A stretch of DNA of 64,000 bases, taken from positions 2,108,001-2,172,000 of the forward strand of contig JAALGY010000015.1 of NCBI GenBank assembly GCA_032358165.1, read 5' to 3'. Shown here in pieces: positions 11,538-22,737 of the stretch. The notes below the pieces were generated by a model. The model saw nothing but the letters and a program-made list of their open reading frames with translations. It searched no databases and had not been told where the DNA came from. A program made the position numbers and the translations under genes. The stretch is from Diplosphaera chodatii. Lineage: Eukaryota; Chlorophyta; Trebouxiophyceae; Prasiolales; Stichococcaceae. Within the stretch, counting starts at the first letter, position 1, and each line of letters starts with the position of its first letter.

Positions 11538-14500
11538 TCAAGGGTCTGTGAATATTTTGGCATTGTGTGTCGCCGCCCTGCAGCCAAGCAACAATGCTTC
11601 TTGCGCTGCCCCAGCCGGCACCTCTGACGCCGCCATCGCAGCTCCAGCAGATCCGAGAAGCACAGCTTTGGATCCGACAGAGGATGGGTATACACCCACC
11701 AGGCTCGCCTTCTCATACATCTGCCGCACAATCAGCTTCACAAGTTAGCACAGCAACTCACTCACACTGCACTGCCAGAGCAGTGCATGCATGTAATGAC
11801 CGGGCATTGCTTCACACGACAGCAGCATATGTCGATGGAGACAGGACGCACAGTACCTGGGGTCGGTGTGTCACCAGCAGATACTGTGCGTCCTGCTGCT
11901 CCGCCAGGAAGGCTGCAACCCGCTCCACGTTCGTGGTGTCCAGTGGCGCATCAATCTGCAGTATAGTATGCAGCTTGCCAGAGGTGGATGGGCGCAAAGC
12001 TGCATTGGTATGCAACACCTGAGCAAGCTGTCAACCTCCATAGGTATGTTCTCATGCAGCGATAGGGATGTGCTGAGTGCAAGGTGCCCTTGTCTGCCTG
12101 TCCAGACTTCAGTCACAGGGCCGCACCTCGTCAAGATAGTACAGTGGCAGCGGGCAGGTGACCTGCAGTGCAAACGCAAGGGCTGTAGACAGCAGCGCCT
12201 GCTGCCCGCCGCTCAGCTGCTGGAAGGGACGCCACCGCTGGCTGTCAGGCCTGCGATGCATGCGATGGACGGGAAAGTACACAGACTGCATGTGTTCAGC
12301 CACATACCGAGCATACTCCCTGCGCAGTCGATGTTGTCAAACATGCGGACTAGTAGCAATCTCCGAAAGTGTTGGTGCAGACTGACCTGACGTGCAGTGA
12401 AGCACCGGAAACGAAGCAAAGTGTCGGGTCACCGCAGTAGCTGACATATGCGTCCCCTTGCTGCGCCGTCAGCTGCCTATGCACATGTGGAATGACGTCC
12501 GCCAGAAGTGCTCCAATGCCAGAGGTCTGTGTCACTGACACCTCCCAAAGCAAGCTTGCTCACAAATGCGGCCATGTCGTGCATGTACCATGGCCATGTC
12601 GCGCGTGTACCTGTAGATGCGCCCCAGGTGCTGATTGAAGCGCACCATTGCCTCATCAAAAGTGCTGAAGCGCTCCTGGACCAGGGCCTCCTTCTCTGCC
12701 TCGAGCCTGCGCACCCTTAGCCAAATTCCTTCCGCAGAGCAACCGGACAAGTGGGGCTCGTCCCGTACAGAGCTGAGGAGTCATGGGAGCACAAGATAGG
12801 TTGAGCGTTGTGTCTGACACAAGGCTTTGAGCAGGAGCGAGATGCATGCGCACGCACCCAGCCTGCGTTTCCTCTGCAGCCTTGATGTCAGCGGCCAGCT
12901 GCGAGGCGCGCTGCATGCACGCCAGGTCTGCCTCCAGGGCACTGCAGTCGATGTCCGCTCGGCGCTCCTGCAGCACAGCAGTTCCAACACTTGCAAGGTG
13001 ATCACATGGTAACCAGGTTGCACAGGCACATTCTAGAGTTACACATGGGACGAGCCACCGCCAGCGAACGGTCTGGACCGAAAGTGATGCTGGGAAACCC
13101 TTGTGATATCGTGTGAAACAGCACATTGTTTGGGCGGCTAGCAGGCAGACACGGCATGGCTGAAAGACGCAGTGACAATGAGTTCATGCAACATAGGACA
13201 GAGCTGGATTATCATGAAGACTTGTGCACCTCTAGGGCAGCTACAGCAGTAGCATGCCGCCTGGTAGCTGACAGAACGCCGTGCAGTGATGTCGCCGTAC
13301 TGCCACCTGTGCCAGCACTGGCACCACGGCTGGTGTGTGCGCGCGTCTGCCTTCGACTTGGCTCGTCAGATCCACTGCCGGTCGTTGAGTCACTCGCCGG
13401 CAGGTCGCTGCTGATGCTTGTGCCTGTAAGCAAGACCACCACACGACTCGCATAGAAGTCTTTGCTGGGGTTTTGGAGTAAACTGTAGGTGACCGGCATG
13501 TAGTGTTGGTGCATCTGGAACCCAAAAACGGGTCAGCATCACCTCGGGCTGGCTCTCGTATGACATATTCTGCAGCCTCCCCTTGCAGCTGCTGCAGCGC
13601 TGAGCCAACCTGCCGCAGGTGCTGTTGAGACTCGTCATTGATCTGCCGGGCAATATCCGCTTCCTCAACTGCTGCCCTGAGCCTCCTACAGCGACATTGT
13701 GAGCGGATCGCTCAGCGTGCATCCTGTATGGAGCAGGGAATGCGGACTCTCTGATCGAGCACAGCCACATGCTGGCGTGGTCTTGAACAGCTGGGCACCT
13801 CTGCTGCGCCCTGAGCTCCTTCTTGTGGGTTGCAAGTGCATGTTTCGCCGCAGCCGCGGCTTCCTCTGCGTGCAGGGCCGCCGCCTGCGCCTCCGCAGCA
13901 GCAGCCTCGAGCTTCGCCACACGTTGCCGCAACATTGCAGGGTGAACTGCAGATGCGAACACATATGTGCGAGTTGTTCATCTTTGTCATGCGAGAGTTT
14001 AGGTACAAGGCATGTGCCGAAATATGTGTAGGTCACCTGGCAGACAGCAGGCTGTCACAGACGCACCATTTTGCAGGGTAGCAGCTGTTTCAGTCAACTG
14101 CTCCTGCAGCTGCTGGACTCGAGCCGCCTCCAGCTGCAGTAAGGTCTCAGCATCTGCTGCTGCAAGGGCGGCCTGAGCATCGCAGATATGGCAACAGTGA
14201 CGTGCACACCCTTGGGCGAACGCACAATGCTCCAAGCTCTGTTGCATGGTTGACCACTTCCTACCATCCTGCGGGTGTGGGTAGTGCTGGAACACAGTGC
14301 AGCATTGCAGGATATGCCATGTCACCTCTGCATGCTGCTGCTGGATGGCCTGCAGCTTCGCCTCAGCGTGCACCACTGAATCATCAACAGCTGCTGCTTG
14401 GCATGCTGCGATGTATGTGCAGCGGGCGGTTTCGAGGCCCGCCTCAAGCGCTGCCCGCTCGCCATCGTCTGGGGTGTTGTTTCTGCGCAGACTGGCGCAA

Positions 14501-17500
14501 AGCTTACGTAAGTACGGCACTTGCTTGGCAGGAAGAACCGCCATTGCGTATAGGAAGTTATACGACCAGCATCCTTGCTTGTCGAGGACACTTGCCGCAT
14601 ACCTAAGCTCAGTCAGCGCCTTGTTTGCCGATGCCAGGCTGCACTGTGCAGCTGCAAGCGTCGCTCGTAGCTTGCTACCGCGATCATCCTGGTGTAGCAG
14701 AAGTGCATCACGGTGTGGTGTGTCATGTCTGCTGGTCAAGCAGTAGGTATTATGCGCAATAGACAGATGTGACAGTTTTCTGGTTGCAGGCAGTGTTTGT
14801 CTGGTGATCACATGGTGCCGCAGCTGCCGCTGCTGGTGGTCTAGTGCCCGCTGCACGGTACGCAGGTCCTTTTCTTTGCCTGCCCGCTGCTTGTCGATAC
14901 TCTGCACCTGCAGTGCCAGGTGTCAGGAGGTGCTTCAGGGGGTGAGGCATTCAGACGGACCTGCAAATCGCCATGTGTTTCCAATAATCCACCGGTTTGA
15001 AGGCAATTTGCACTTTGCTGCTTGTGTGAGCTATATGCCTGCACAAGTTTATGCCGGGACTACCTGCTCACCTGCTCCTGTAGATCTTTAATGTGCTTTT
15101 GGATCTGAGACTGCTCCTGCTGCAAAGCCGCCGTGGCTGCTACCTCCTCGGCCTTGTCACTGCTCTCCCCTGCATTATCAAACCGTTACTGCTTTGCAAT
15201 CACAGGGTCGGCCACGATGATGCACGGGTGCAGACGTGGTGTGACAGATTGCAATGGCGGGCACGCCGAGGAACAAATATACATCTTGCACACAGAGTTT
15301 GGCACCTGCACACTCCAGCCGGTAAGGTGCAGCTGATCGGGGTAAGACGAGCCTGCTAACAACCTCGCCATCTGCTCTGAATATCTCGCCCTGTAATGCG
15401 CACACAGCATTGTGCAGAATGCTGTGGCGGTTCGCACCCCATTCGATTGTCGAGCCGATGCACACAGCATCAGGCCATGTCCAGATGGTCAGGGTGTGGG
15501 TTGCATGCAGGTGCAGGTTTGCGAAAGCATGACGCACAGCTGCAGTGACCAGGTTGTAGCCTTCACACTTGCGGCATACAACCATGTTGATGGCGGCTGC
15601 ACCAGCGCAGCAGTCCTCGGTGAAAACCTTTCAGAAGCATAGCATCAGGAGTGGTTGACTTATGCATGCACATGATAGTGGTCATTTGCATGCACAGCCA
15701 CATGCTCACTCACCCCTGCGGTCTGGCACCAGAGTCCAGGTGTCCAGCATCACTTGCAGTGGCTTCAGTGCCTCAGTGTCGCCTGTCTTGCTGCAGATGA
15801 ATGCGGTCAGAAATTGCGATCCCTCTGGTGGCCGGCGCGCCTGCCTGCACTAATTGCAGTCCGAACCTGAGTACTCTGCTGCAAGGGGAAAGCATGTTGC
15901 TGTGATGTGACGGGCCTGGCATCTGCTGGCACCTGCTGCCAGTCTCGTCTACGATCTTGCAGTGCACGAGCCCAATGCGTGTGGAAGCATAGTGCTCGAT
16001 GAGACGCTGCGCGGCTGAACGCGTGGAGACGATCACCGTAGACGCCTGAAATGACACACGCAAAAGGTGGTTCTTGTATGTCTCCGAGAGTATTTCAGGC
16101 CAGTCACTGCAGGACTCTCCGGCATCCAGACGGCAGTCAAAACAGATCCTCTCAGCGCACCAAACTGCAGAGCTGTGACAGCACAGCATTGATGGCAGTG
16201 GCAGCGTTTGCATCTGTGATTTCAGCGATGTCACAGCAGCGCCCATAAATGCTGTTGCTCAACCAACCTATGGAGCAGTGCAACATGCAGTGTCAGGGAT
16301 GTGACCGCCGAGTGCATCATCTACAAAGGAACAGTGTTGTAACCGTTACCTGTTTGGCGCACTGCCGTGAGTGGATCCTTGCGAGGCTTGCCACTATTAC
16401 TGCTGGCAGCGGTGACGCACTGCTCTTGCTGCAGGGCATCCGCTCGCTCCTGCGCAATGTGTGATGCCGGCAGTGGACATGGGATGGCCTGTTGCACAGA
16501 GGGTTGTGACAAATGCACGGGTACACGGCGACTGAGCACCTGGACAGCTGCCGCCTGGGACAGCAGGTCAGTTCGGCGCTTCCTCAAGTCGCCGAGGGCG
16601 CTCTCCAGCTCGTGCAGCTTTGTCTGTGCAATTGCCTTTCGCTCCCTGATGCTGACGCCCTGCTGACAATACGCATGTAGATGAGTCTGCAGTTGGCATT
16701 GAACCTGCTCGACAGAAATGTGTGATCTTTCAATACTGAGAATCATCAAGATCAAGAGAACAGTACACCTCCAGGTCATGAGCATGCTTGGCGGCCGCGG
16801 CGGCATCAGCCTTGTCCTGTGCGCGCTGCACTTTGGCCTCCTGGGCAGCCATTCGCTGGCTGTGCGCCGCCTTGGCGGTGTCCCACTGCTCTACTTGCGC
16901 CAGACGCTGCTTGGTTTCCACCTGACCAGTGGAACTCACACGACAGGTTGGGTTATCGCCGGTAGATGTATACACAATTTCCATCGGCATATGCACCTGT
17001 CACCCAGTAAAACAGCCACACCTGACTGCGCGTACCTGGAGTGCAGTCAGGCCGCTCAGGTCGTGCCCGCTGCCTATCAGAGCGTTTTGCATGGCCTGCA
17101 GCTCAGCCGTCAGCAGTGCCTCCGCCGCTGCCAGCTTGTCCAGGCGCGGCTGTCCAGCAAGCACTGCGTTCCTGTTGCAACATCACGGTTGGGACCATTG
17201 ACTCGCAGCAGTGTTGAGATGACGCTTGTGTCTCGACCAGAGCGAAGCCTTCAAACCACCACATTTTGTGGTAGGCCGCCACCTGACAGTCTCCACCGCC
17301 CGCTGCTTGGCGGCAATGGCCTTCTGCAGCCTCTTCTGCCGGCGTGTTGCTGCCGCGTACTCAGCAGCCACCGCCTCGGCACGTACGCCACACTCCTCAC
17401 CCTCCAATGCCAGCTTCTCCAAGTGCCTGGCAGCCTGCCCGACGCGTGCAAGTCAGCGAGAAGATGCTCAGCACACTGACGTCAGGCTGCTCATCAGCAC

Positions 17501-19209
17501 AGCGGTTTCTGTCGACAGCACATGTTGTTTGCCTCCCAGAGTAGTGCGTCGCAAAGGCATGTGCATCTGATTGTGTCAGCTTGCAAACCTTGCTGTGACT
17601 GTGGCAGGCGATTTTGTATGCAGCCTCTAGCTCGGAGTGCTCTGTCTCAGCGGCAATGGTACTTTGCTGTTGCGCTGCTGCGGCGATGGTTGCCTGTTCG
17701 AGTGCCGTGGCAGATTCTGTGGCTGCGGCCTCAGCTGCACTTGTCGCTTCATTCAAAATTGGCAGGTGGTCCCTGTATTCGCATCGTTGGTGCAAGTAAT
17801 ATATGCTTCTGTCTATGTGTGGAAGTGGCCGTGTTTGACACTGTACGACCCTGTGCGTACATCTGGGTTTGCACAGCAGCCCAACCTGACGACCTGCGCC
17901 CGCTCCCTCTGCAGCGCTTCGGCATCAGCAGTGTACTCCTGCCACACAGCCACTTGTGGTGCTAGCTGCTGCCGCTCGTTGCGCATCCTGCATGACGCAT
18001 GGTGTTGCAGTTAGCAAGTGATGCTGTTGGTAAGCTCGACATGTACTGACAAATGCCTCGTTGTCATCTTTCGCAAGACAGGCTATGCACAAATTTGCTG
18101 CTGGCCTGTTTTATTCAGTTGTGACACGCAGCAATATTGGCGCAGCTCACCGCTCGACCTCCTCAGCCATAGTATCAACGCGTGCCTGCTCAGCAGCTGC
18201 TGCAGTGGCCTTGGCGGCAATCTGTGCAACATGCGTGTCAGTGCCAATTGCATCTTCAAACACCTTGCACAATTGCACGCCGTCCTGTAGTGGCATAGGC
18301 AGCCTGCCCTGCCGCACAATGAATCTGCAGCGTGCAACCACAGACCCATACAGTCACCTGTGCATACTGGTGCACATTGCATGCACGTACAGAGGCAGGA
18401 TGATGTCAGCACTGCAATGCCAATACTGATCGCGACCTGTCTGCCTTACTGGCGTCGAGGCCAATGTCCAGCAGCCTCTCTGTCATTTCTACCTGCATGG
18501 TGCAGCAGATGCAAGAACACTGATTACATGCAGCACTGTGACAACTATCTGAGCTGCATGTTGGCGATCACGAAGGGTGTCACAGCCTGCACAGCCATAC
18601 TTGGCATTCTCCTACCTCTGACAAGTGCTGCGACTCGCCACCTGCATTGCGAAATGTCAAACTGCTTCTGGACGATGCCGATGTGCATGTCCTAGTGAAA
18701 GAGACACTGCAGGGGCTTTGCCCACTCTTCGCAGGTGGCAGCTCAAATTCCAGTGTGACTGTGACTGTTGAAGCGGGAGCGAGCTTGTTGCTGCCGCTGA
18801 GCTGCATGTCCTGACACGCAATGTCTGTGAACTTGCATTTTCGCAGCCCGCACAGTACGAAGTGAATGGCATCGCCCAGCACACTGGGGAGGCAACCATG
18901 CATGTCAGCCAGCGCACAGCAGCATTTCAGCACCAGATGGATGCCTGACTCGATTGCGTGCAACATGCATCGTGCAGGCCACGAGTGCGCACGCTGCAAG
19001 GATGCTATATGCATGGTCGCAGGTACGCGACCATAATCATGTGCTGTGCTTGCCGACCTCTTGCCATGCCCATTGCAGCCGATGATGCAGGTGAAGTCTT
19101 CAAGTGGTCCAATGTCAGCCCTCTGAAACGCCTTGAAGCCTGTGAAGAGCAAGAACCGGGTAGTAACGAATGCACAGATCAAGAGCTGTGTGCCTCTCAT
19201 TAACTGCAT
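11538..19209 (-). CDS. Divergent SMC-family ATPase (cohesin/condensin-like)
   Basis: Chromosome-structuring ATPase with head, coiled coil, hinge, coiled coil and head, split into many exons. N-terminal head: exon 19209-19058 has GFKAFQRADIGP and the Walker A GCNGHGK, and exon 18883-18616 continues with SVLGDAIHFVLCGL. At 18.2-18.5 kb come RLLDIGLDASKADR and FIVRQGRLPMPLQDG. Long Ala/Glu/Gln/Arg helices fill 16.3-18.3 kb and 12.5-15 kb. Hinge-like blocks lie at 15.2-16.1 kb (STRSAAQRLIEHY, CEGYNLVTAAVRHAF, QGEIFRADGEVV). C-terminal head: signature QQLSGGQQALLSTALAFALQ, Walker B PLYYLDEIDAPLD, then YLLVTHRPQMYEKASLVGVY, ending at 11538. It resembles SMC1/SMC4 most at the C-terminus but departs from both in the N-head, so I do not assign a subtype. 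The first exon could lie farther upstream. Confidence 0.8.
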
Positions 19210-19449
19210 CAGATGGCGCCATGCAGCAGCTCGCTCGGTTGCAGCAAGGTGTGCAGTTTACGCACCGCTTAGAGTCACGTGGCGCAGCCTGACACGTTCC
19301 ATCATCTGATGTCACGGCTGCTGATCAGGTCTGTGTCAGATGCTGGTACTTAGCTGTTGCATGCGCAGCTGCCAGACATGGTTCAGTGTGACTTGTGCAG
19401 GAACTAGACCAGTCAATCTTACGTAGGGCCAATGGCCTAACAATGCCTG

Positions 19450-19990
19450 TGAGCTGTTCACGGTCCTACACCGTGCAGCCTGCTGATACTGGTGTCATCA
19501 CGTTGCATGCCAAGCCTCTCGATGGCAATTGCGAGGCCGTCGAATTTTCGCATGATGGAAGCAGCATCTCGCCCCCCTTCGTGCCGAGACTTCCAAAGAT
19601 GTGACCTGTAACAATGCCTGTTGCAGATGTCTCAGACGTGTGATAACATCGAGCATGGCTTTCTGCCGGCGCTGTCTGTGTGCGCCTTGCAGCATATCAC
19701 GTAGACGTTACAACACAGCACAGGGGTGATCACCTGCATGGCATTGAAGCAACGATTGGTGTGTACGCTACCGTTTGAATGCTCGAGCATGCCACACAAT
19801 CTTGAGATCCTTTTATGACACTCGCGTGAGTCAGCGAGCTGCACTGATGATGCAATGCTGGCGAGTCCAGCACTGACCGCGCCCGCAGCCGGCACAGTGA
19901 TTACAAGCTTGTGGCCAGAGCTCAGCACGGCCACGTTTACGGACCATGTGACAGGCCGGCATGGCACCGGTGACACGCTGCTGAGATTTT
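19450..19990 (-). CDS. Possible exons of an unidentified protein
   Basis: Three stretches on the minus strand look coding but match no family that I know. One begins after a CAG acceptor near 19980 and reads WSVNVAVLSSGHKL, then LASIASSVQLADSRE, ending at a GTAGCG donor near 19771. A second reads RRQKAMLDVITRLRHLQQ near 19.63 kb. A third reads SIMRKFDGLAIAIERLGMQ near 19.5 kb. All are helix-prone and could form a small coiled-coil subunit. I cannot fix a start or a stop. The region also lies just upstream of the plus-strand pseudouridine synthase, whose missing N-terminal exon may overlap it. Confidence 0.25.
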
Positions 19991-20139
19991 ATGGCACGAA
20001 GCACCGTGCGACAGCTTCGTGCGCAGAGTGAGATGCGCCCACTGCGGCAATGCCACTACGCACTGTTATGCCGAGATGGGACAGCAAACCTGCGCATTAT
20101 GCCCACAAACCACTCATAGTCATGTCACCCTGGAAGCAG

Positions 20140-21730
20140 GTGGACATCCCGCATTGCAAACGGCCAGATCAGCTTGAACGGCATAGTTGTGCGTGATCCA
20201 TCCGCCATCATCAGGTGGGGGTTGCACAGCGCATGTACCCCATGTAGTGACTCACTACTGAGCTACAAGCGCAAGCAGGTGACCCGCTTCAAACCGGTTA
20301 CGTGCATGTCATGCCGCCTTTAAGGTGCCGGGCTGTCCTCGAGTACCGCCGTACCCCTTGGGCAGAGCCCCAAGCACCCAACTGGCTGAGAATCGTCCAC
20401 CTTGACGATCATCTGGTGCGCACCAAACCAGCACGCTTGCAAACCCTCTACCCGGTTGACGCGCTGCCTCCGCTCGCGTCGCCTGGCCGTCATGTTGCAA
20501 AGTCGCAACAAAGATGTGGCTGGCCAGACAGGTGGCAGTGGACAAGCCGGCTGGTCTGCAAGTGCTGCCGAATGGTCGCTTCCATCACCGCTGCGTGCTC
20601 ACCATCCTCCGCGAGCACTTCGGCACATCGACGCCCACGCCGACCCACCGCCTTGGCCGAGGCACTTCAGGTCAGCACTGCCACGACAGCTGCTGCAGGC
20701 GCGGGGCACCAAGCAGTGGTGTGCATGCATGCCCGTACAGCAGAAGCTGAGGAACCCTGACACAGTGTGGCTCGATGCCAGGGCTGCTGCTGTGCGCCCG
20801 CTCCACGGCGGCGCGCCAGCAGCTGACGGCGGACTTTGCCAGCAAAACACGGCTGCAGGACGCCAGCAGCACGGCCAGCGACTGCCCTCAACTTGTTCAG
20901 CCGCAGCAGCAGCCGGGACGCACCCTCCGAAAGCTGTACTTGGCAATGGTGTCAGGCAGCCCTTCGGCAGATAGCGGGACGGTGGACGTGCCCATCGGCC
21001 GCATGCACTTCAAAGGCCTGGCCAGGTGATCCGCTGCCTCTGCCGTCAGAGCATGTGAATGCGCATGCGCACTTGGTGCAGTCTGGCGCTCAGATCGTCA
21101 ACCCAGCATGTTCAACGACACCGTTCCACAAACCACCACGATGTGCGCAGTGAGCTGCACATGGCGGACCTGGCAGGCGGCAAGCCCGCCAAATCCCTCT
21201 GGAGCGTCGTGCGCCGCCTGCCACAGCAGGATGCTTCTGTCCTCGCAGTCGAGATCCTGTCAGGTCGGTTTACATGCCTGATCGCTGTCTGTATTAGTTC
21301 AAAGCTGCTGTAGCTTCCCTCGACGAGGCAAAGTGACCCTGCTCAGTCTTCCGCAGGGCGACCGCACCAGATCCGGATCCATTCCGCTGCGATGGGCCAC
21401 CCGCTCGTAGGGGACAGGCTCTATGCAGCAGGGGGCGGGATATGCATTGCAGCAGCGACGGACGAGCAAGATGCAAATAAGAGGGGACCAATGCCTGGGG
21501 ATACGGGTTACAGCCTGCACAGCTGGCAGCTGCAGCTACGCCATCCTGTCACAGGTTATGATATGTTCGGACCCTCTTCTTGACAAGGTGTCATGTCTGG
21601 CGCGTCCTGTCGGCTTGGCAAAACACGGTCTACCATGTCTTGTGCAGATGAGTTCATGCACCTGGTCGCGGACCCGCCACCGCCTTTCAAGGAGGCTCTG
21701 GAGGGCGCCGCTGCCTGGCAGTGGGTCTGA
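20140..21730 (+). CDS. RluA-family RNA pseudouridine synthase, plant PUS5-like
   Basis: Predicted to isomerise uridine in RNA. Exons with consistent phases: 20140-20214, 20325-20415, 20532-20670, 20782-21025, 21151-21263, 21357-21554, 21648-21730. The first gives an S4-like block (RIANGQISLNGIVVRDPSA) continued by VLEYRRTPWAEPQAP. Then come AVDKPAGLQVLPNGRFHH, THRLGRGTSGLLLCAR, RKLYLAMVSGSPSAD, EILSGRPHQIRIHSAAMGHP and a Trp-rich tail ending at TGA 21728-21730. Plant RNA pseudouridine synthase 5 shares the PAGLQVLP and HRLGRGTSG wording, as I recall it. The catalytic Asp expected in HRLD is Gly here (codon 20655-20657). The exon at 20140 has no start codon, so a first exon is missing from this model. 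Confidence 0.82.
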
Positions 21731-22737
21731 AAACCCTGATCAGCACGAAATCGAGATCTTGGATGGCCCCGACATGCACGCGATAGCCCGTGCAGCCCGG
21801 TGCGCACTATGCCCTTCCACCTGTTCGGTAGTGTATGTCGCCGATCTGCTCTCTGAGACCGTTTTCGATGGCGATCGCCTGTTGCTCGCCACGAGCGAGC
21901 CGAGCATGCCGTGACGATGTAACCAACATCAACGGCACGGCACCACCGCAGCCCAACGGCCGACCGTTTCGCCTCAGGATTTTGAGCCTGGAGGTCCTGG
22001 GTGAAGACGAGGACGTGGTGACGCGCCAATACGACCTGGTCCGACCAAAAGCGGTGCTCCGGAAGGTCACGTCGACGCTTGGCAACCTTCGTGCACGGGT
22101 CAGCCAGCCGTGTAGCGGCCTGCGCCCGTTCAGCGGCCTTCGCAGGCCCTCGCCCTACGAGGTAACATACGCAATGCTAAAAGCAAATCTCGCTGTGCCT
22201 TCGTAGCGTGGTGCAGCTCATGCTCTGTGAACCCTGCCAACTGTCATCACCGCATCAGTTTCAAGGACAGTTCATCTGCTCCTGCATGACACCAATACGA
22301 ACTCATGCAATTCACGGTCCGGGTGCAGATGTACAACTGAAGCGCATGGTGAGCGAAGTGTCGCGTTGCACGTCTGGAGCGCCGATTTGAGAGTCAGAGT
22401 AGAGAGCTGGAGTATAATGTGTCAGGGTGGCGCGGCTCTGGAATCTGGAAACTGGTGGCGTGAACCTTGGTACAAGGCCTTGTAGCTGGTTCTTTGACAG
22501 ACCCAGAACATGTGTGCAGACAGATCGCTGATTGGAGTGATGTGGTTTGATATCAGACGCCCTGCGGAATTGCTGATCTGTACTGCACACTGACGCTGAC
22601 AAAAGCAAAATTGGTGGGTGCTGTCATGACGTATATGTAGCCATAGCTAATCATGCACCCTGTCTACGTCTGTCTCACATGACACATCAGCCAGGTTTGG
22701 CGTCATCTGGCGGAACAGGGTTAGCGACACTCAGACC
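21731..22737. other. 1-kb convergent spacer without a recognised gene
   Basis: Lies between the pseudouridine synthase stop (+) and the RPC4 stop (-). A 123-codon frame at 21835-22206 (+) is rich in Arg, Leu and Pro, and a frame on the other strand overlaps it; neither shows a motif. It is best read as 3' UTRs plus spacer, though a short unknown gene cannot be ruled out. Confidence 0.4.
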
